Shown: one piece after another, positions 8,317 to 10,599 of the stretch
How the letters are laid out: the number at the start of each line of letters is the position of its first letter
Numbering within the stretch: the stretch's first letter is position 1
DNA from: Bacteroidia bacterium
GTDB taxonomy: Bacteria; Bacteroidota; Bacteroidia; B-17B0; Aurantibacillaceae
DNA length: 10,599 bases
Assembly: GCA_026418315.1 (NCBI GenBank)
Contig: JAOABO010000059.1
Coordinates: 1 to 10,599 of the forward strand
Reading direction: 5' to 3'
Program-made: the position numbers and the translations under genes
The notes under the pieces: generated by a model
Told to the model about the DNA's origin: nothing
Seen by the model: the letters and a program-made list of their open reading frames with translations, nothing else
The model's database searches: none

Positions 8317-9105
8317 TTATTTCTTCTTAAAAGACAATATAAAATTTCTGGTATATTCAGATAATACTAATTCTCCGCTTATTCCTGCTCTTTCTACCAA
8401 TAACTCGTCCCAGTTTTCTGTTCCTTCCCAAAATATTTTTTTGAGGTTTTTCATTGCATCAGGATTACTTTTTATCAGTTGATTCACTAATTTATCAATG
8501 GCTGCATCCATTTGATGAACATCATCATATACTTCATAAAATAAACCTTTTTCTTTTGCCCACTGTGCAGAAAACCATTCAGTTGCCTGAATACTCATTT
8601 GAGAAAATGCAGACACGCCTATTTTTCTTTGAACAGCAGGGCCCACTACAAACGGACCAATGCCTACCGCCAACTCACTTAATTTTACAGACGCATCTTT
8701 AGTGGCAAAGCAATAATCTACCGCTGCCGACAACCCTACTCCGCCACCTACTGCTTTGGAATGAACTCTGCCTATAACAAATTTTGGTGCTTTTCTAATA
8801 GCGTTGATTACCATAGCAAATCCTGAAAAAAACACTTTACCTTTTTCTCTTGCTTCATCAATATTTTGATTCGCTGTTTCTGCAATGCTAAGCAATTCAT
8901 CAAAACTGGCACCAGCACAAAATGCTTTTTCTCCCACACTTTTCAAAATGATTACTTTCACATTCTGGTTTTTGCCTGCTTTTTCTATGTGCTGGGCAAG
9001 TTCTCTTAAAATACTTCCAGGAAGGGAATTACTTTGTGGATGAAAAAACACAATGTGTGCTGCTCCGTTATCAAGTATTTCTGTTGTTACAAAGGGCTCG
9101 GTCAT
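8317..9105 (-). CDS. Enoyl-CoA hydratase/isomerase family (crotonase fold) protein
   Basis: A 262-residue soluble crotonase-superfamily protein acting on an acyl-CoA thioester; normal length, no signal peptide. The two oxyanion-hole segments are visible: KAFCAGASFDEL (about 60-71, with A64 and G65) and KAVGGGVGLSAAVDYC (about 117-132, with the GGG at 120-122). KLSELAVGIGPFVVGPAVQRKIG (about 141-163) is the second catalytic region and keeps the glutamate equivalent to rat mitochondrial hydratase E164, here E144. The first catalytic glutamate (rat E144, in GGGCE) is replaced by G124 in GGGVG. This arrangement resembles LiuC-type methylglutaconyl-CoA hydratases and a crotonase common in Bacteroidota, so a role in branched-chain amino-acid or fatty-acid breakdown is plausible, but the reaction (hydratase, isomerase or other) is not fixed by sequence. 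It is a single-gene unit, divergent from the sensor kinase. No other beta-oxidation gene is present in the window. Confidence 0.9.
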   Translation of the reverse strand: MTEPFVTTEILDNGAAHIVFFHPQSNSLPGSILRELAQHIEKAGKNQNVKVIILKSVGEKAFCAGASFDELLSIAETANQNIDEAREKGKVFFSGFAMVINAIRKAPKFVIGRVHSKAVGGGVGLSAAVDYCFATKDASVKLSELAVGIGPFVVGPAVQRKIGVSAFSQMSIQATEWFSAQWAKEKGLFYEVYDDVHQMDAAIDKLVNQLIKSNPDAMKNLKKIFWEGTENWDELLVERAGISGELVLSEYTRNFILSFKKK

Positions 9106-9121
9106 ACTAATATTTTACCGC

Positions 9122-9129
9122 CAAATGTA
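9122..9129 (-). promoter_or_regulatory. Bacteroidota -7 promoter element of the crotonase gene
   Basis: On the minus strand the bases are TACATTTG, an exact TAnnTTTG match, ending 16 bases before the ATG at 9105. A TTTC lies 17 bases further upstream (9147-9150) and could be a weak -33 element. There is no Shine-Dalgarno sequence between the element and the start. Confidence 0.55.
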
Positions 9130-9158
9130 ATAAAAAGGGGATAAACGAAATTTGTTAT

Positions 9159-9179
9159 TCAATAAAATAATTTTATTGA
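9159..9179. promoter_or_regulatory. 21-bp perfect dyad between divergent promoters, candidate operator
   Basis: Two 10-base arms (TCAATAAAAT and ATTTTATTGA) flank a single central A at 9169 with no mismatch. Allowing one mismatched pair (9158/9180), the symmetry extends to 9156-9182. The centre lies 40 bases from the crotonase -7 element and 38 from the kinase -7 element, just upstream of both expected -33 regions. That placement suits a dimeric regulator acting on both genes. It is AT-rich, so a structural or chance origin is possible. No regulator gene is adjacent. Confidence 0.45.
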
Positions 9180-9206
9180 TTACCGGATAATTACAAGTTT
9201 TGAATG

Positions 9207-9214
9207 TATATTTG
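9207..9214 (+). promoter_or_regulatory. Bacteroidota -7 promoter element of the sensor kinase gene
   Basis: TATATTTG matches TAnnTTTG exactly and ends only 5 bases before the ATG at 9220. Transcription would start at or next to the A of the start codon, implying a leaderless or nearly leaderless message. No -33 TTTG is seen at the usual spacing. Confidence 0.55.
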
Positions 9215-9219
9215 CTTGG

Positions 9220-10479
9220 ATGAAAAGAATTAAATATCTACTTAAATTCATTTTTGATATTGGTATTGATGGCACCATGAATATCACGGATAAATTCAGA
9301 ATCCGGTTTATAAACGGATTGCATTTTCTAATAGCCGTGATACTGATAATAGGTGTTAGTCATTGGATAGTGCTTGACAAAAAACCTTTTACTTATATTG
9401 AATTGTCTTGCTTATTGCTTTCATTGGTGGGTTTAGTTCTTAACTATTTTAAAAAGTTCAATGCATCTTATATTTTATTTTATCTTTATACTAATTTTCT
9501 TATAGCATATAATATTGAATTGTATCCTAAATCAATTGCAGGTTATGTATATTATTTTCCATTTGCAATGGTACTGGGTATTAATGTGATGTCTTCTATT
9601 AAAAATAATTTATCCTATTTTCTTTTGCTATTTTCTTTTGTCATTTTTCTCATTGTTATGTTTGTAGATTTTGATAATGCTGTCCCAAAAAATTGGCGTG
9701 TTGAGTTTTCTGAAGAAGAAATTACATGGGTTAGAAATTTTAATATCGCCATTGCGGGCTTATGTGTTATATTTTTTACTTATTTTTATATGTGGCTGTC
9801 TGATGCTCAAAACAGGGAAATAAAGGATCTGATAAATAAAGAAAAACACTTACAACAACAACTTATTCAATCTTTAAATCAAAAAGATATTTTGCTCGCA
9901 GAAGTTCATCATAGGGTAAAAAACAATCTGACAATATTAAACAGCATTATCAATATGAATATAGATGATTATGAAGGAGAAAGTACAGAGGTAGTATTGA
10001 ATTCATTAAAAAACCGAATATATAATATGAGTATCATACACAATTTGTTATACACGCATGAAAACATTGATCAGATTTCTATTCAGGATTTTATCAAAAA
10101 AATTATTCATTCTACCATTCATTTCAATGATTTGAAAGAAATAAACATTACTGAAAATTATGATTATATCGGAAAAATTAAAGTCAGTGCAGTAATTCCA
10201 ATAGGAATTATATTGAATGAGATGATTTCTAATGCTATCCGCTACCATGTTGATAATGGAACTACTCCATGCCTTAACATCAATGTGTATCAACATAATG
10301 ATGAAATTATTATTAATTTAATGAATGCTAATGAAGGTTTTTTTGAAATAAAGAAAGATAAAGTAAGTAATAAATTAATACACGCTTTAGCAGAACAAAT
10401 AAACAGTAAAATCACCTTTAATGATAATGAATTTGGTATAAAAATAAGTATTCCTCAGGAAGAACTATTAAGTGTTTAA
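9220..10479 (+). CDS. Membrane sensor histidine kinase, HisKA_2 type, degenerate ATP-binding domain
   Basis: A 419-residue inner-membrane two-component sensor. Six hydrophobic helices are readable at about 33-52, 57-77, 82-99, 108-126, 131-151 and 174-194, with no large periplasmic sensing domain. A linker likely to be coiled coil (about 195-225) leads to a HisKA_2 dimerisation/phosphoacceptor segment, AEVHHRVKNNLTILNSIINM (227-246), in which H231 (or H230) is the probable phosphorylated residue. An N box follows (IILNEMISNAIRYHV, N333-N338). The expected DxGxG box reads LMNANEG (367-373), and the glycine-rich lid region reads KVSNKLIHALAEQ (381-393) with no GLG, so nucleotide binding may be altered or lost. 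ATG 9220 is preferred over M20 because FDIGIDGTMNITDKFRIR resembles the N-terminus of related Bacteroidota kinases. No response regulator lies in the window. Its stop overlaps the convergent rsmI stop. Confidence 0.87.
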   Translation: MKRIKYLLKFIFDIGIDGTMNITDKFRIRFINGLHFLIAVILIIGVSHWIVLDKKPFTYIELSCLLLSLVGLVLNYFKKFNASYILFYLYTNFLIAYNIELYPKSIAGYVYYFPFAMVLGINVMSSIKNNLSYFLLLFSFVIFLIVMFVDFDNAVPKNWRVEFSEEEITWVRNFNIAIAGLCVIFFTYFYMWLSDAQNREIKDLINKEKHLQQQLIQSLNQKDILLAEVHHRVKNNLTILNSIINMNIDDYEGESTEVVLNSLKNRIYNMSIIHNLLYTHENIDQISIQDFIKKIIHSTIHFNDLKEINITENYDYIGKIKVSAVIPIGIILNEMISNAIRYHVDNGTTPCLNINVYQHNDEIIINLMNANEGFFEIKKDKVSNKLIHALAEQINSKITFNDNEFGIKISIPQEELLSV

Positions 10480-10599
10480 ATAACAATAACCAACTCACCT
10501 TTTGGTGGATTATCTGTAAAATGAGCAATCAGCTCTTTAATAGTTCCACGAATATGTTCTTCAAATTTTTTTGAAATTTCTCGAGATATACTTATATGT
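10476..10599 (-). CDS. rsmI: 16S rRNA 2'-O-ribose C1402 methyltransferase RsmI, C-terminal fragment
   Basis: The last 40 codons of a gene whose start lies beyond the right edge. The visible protein contains SREISKKFEE, HIRGTIKEL and PPKGELVIVI before TAA. This matches the conserved end of the RsmI (YraL) SAM-dependent methyltransferase, in which an (S/A)RE-(I/L)-(S/T)K..E segment and a KGE(x)V(I/L)V(I/L) strand are characteristic. RsmI adds a 2'-O-methyl group to C1402 in the decoding centre of 16S rRNA. The gene ends immediately after this strand, as short RsmI proteins do. Its TAA occupies 10476-10478 and overlaps the TAA of the kinase gene on the opposite strand. Only the tail can be judged, so integrity of the rest is unknown. 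Confidence 0.82.
   Translation of the reverse strand, partial: HISISREISKKFEEHIRGTIKELIAHFTDNPPKGELVIVI

Noticed and set aside
8286..8325. Possible weak stem AAGAAA/TTTCTT between rnr and the crotonase gene as a terminator
   Set aside because: The stem is only six pairs, almost all A-T, with a long loop and no U tract; not a credible terminator.
8454..8702. Open frame on the plus strand inside the crotonase gene
   Set aside because: It is antisense to the conserved crotonase active-site region and resembles no protein I know.
10048..10296. Open frame on the minus strand inside the sensor kinase gene
   Set aside because: It is antisense to the H-box-to-N-box region, with no independent coding evidence.

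Overview
The window is a compact, AT-rich stretch of bacterial chromosome, almost certainly from a member of the Bacteroidota. Four independent signs agree: TAnnTTTG -7 promoter elements precede all four transcription units that start here; no gene start has a convincing Shine-Dalgarno sequence; one protein ends in a type IX secretion (Por/gliding) C-terminal sorting domain; and the lipoprotein, crotonase and histidine kinase are of types typical of that phylum. A Chitinophagales-like relative is a guess only.

Layout from left to right. Positions 1-1970 (+) hold the last ~655 codons of leuS, cut by the left edge. A three-gene block on the minus strand follows, transcribed from 6044 down to 1983: a secreted FG-GAP/VCBS repeat protein with a T9SS tail, a lipoprotein joining a cytochrome-c-like segment to a YncE-like beta-propeller, and a small DCC-family (DUF393) thiol-oxidoreductase-like protein. 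The first two genes overlap by ATGA and the last two are 4 bases apart, so they look like one operon. Positions 6142-8301 (+) encode RNase R, divergent from that operon across a 97-base gap. Positions 8317-9105 (-) encode a crotonase-fold enoyl-CoA hydratase/isomerase. Positions 9220-10479 (+) encode a six-helix membrane sensor kinase of the HisKA_2 type, divergent from the crotonase. The right edge (10476-10599, -) holds the last 40 codons of rsmI.

The genes fall into three themes: translation and RNA housekeeping (leuS, rnr, rsmI), acyl-CoA metabolism (crotonase), and a cell-surface/redox operon of unknown purpose. The two divergent gaps (6045-6141 and 9106-9219) carry the promoters; the second also holds a 21-bp perfect dyad almost exactly midway between the two -7 elements. 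The three convergent junctions are extremely tight (12 bases, 15 bases and a 4-base overlap) and none shows an intrinsic terminator.

I found no mobile element, CRISPR array, tRNA or rRNA. Nothing here is clearly a new defence or mobile system. The best candidates for new biology are the redox/surface operon, the sensor kinase with a degraded ATP-binding domain, and the shared divergent operator candidate.
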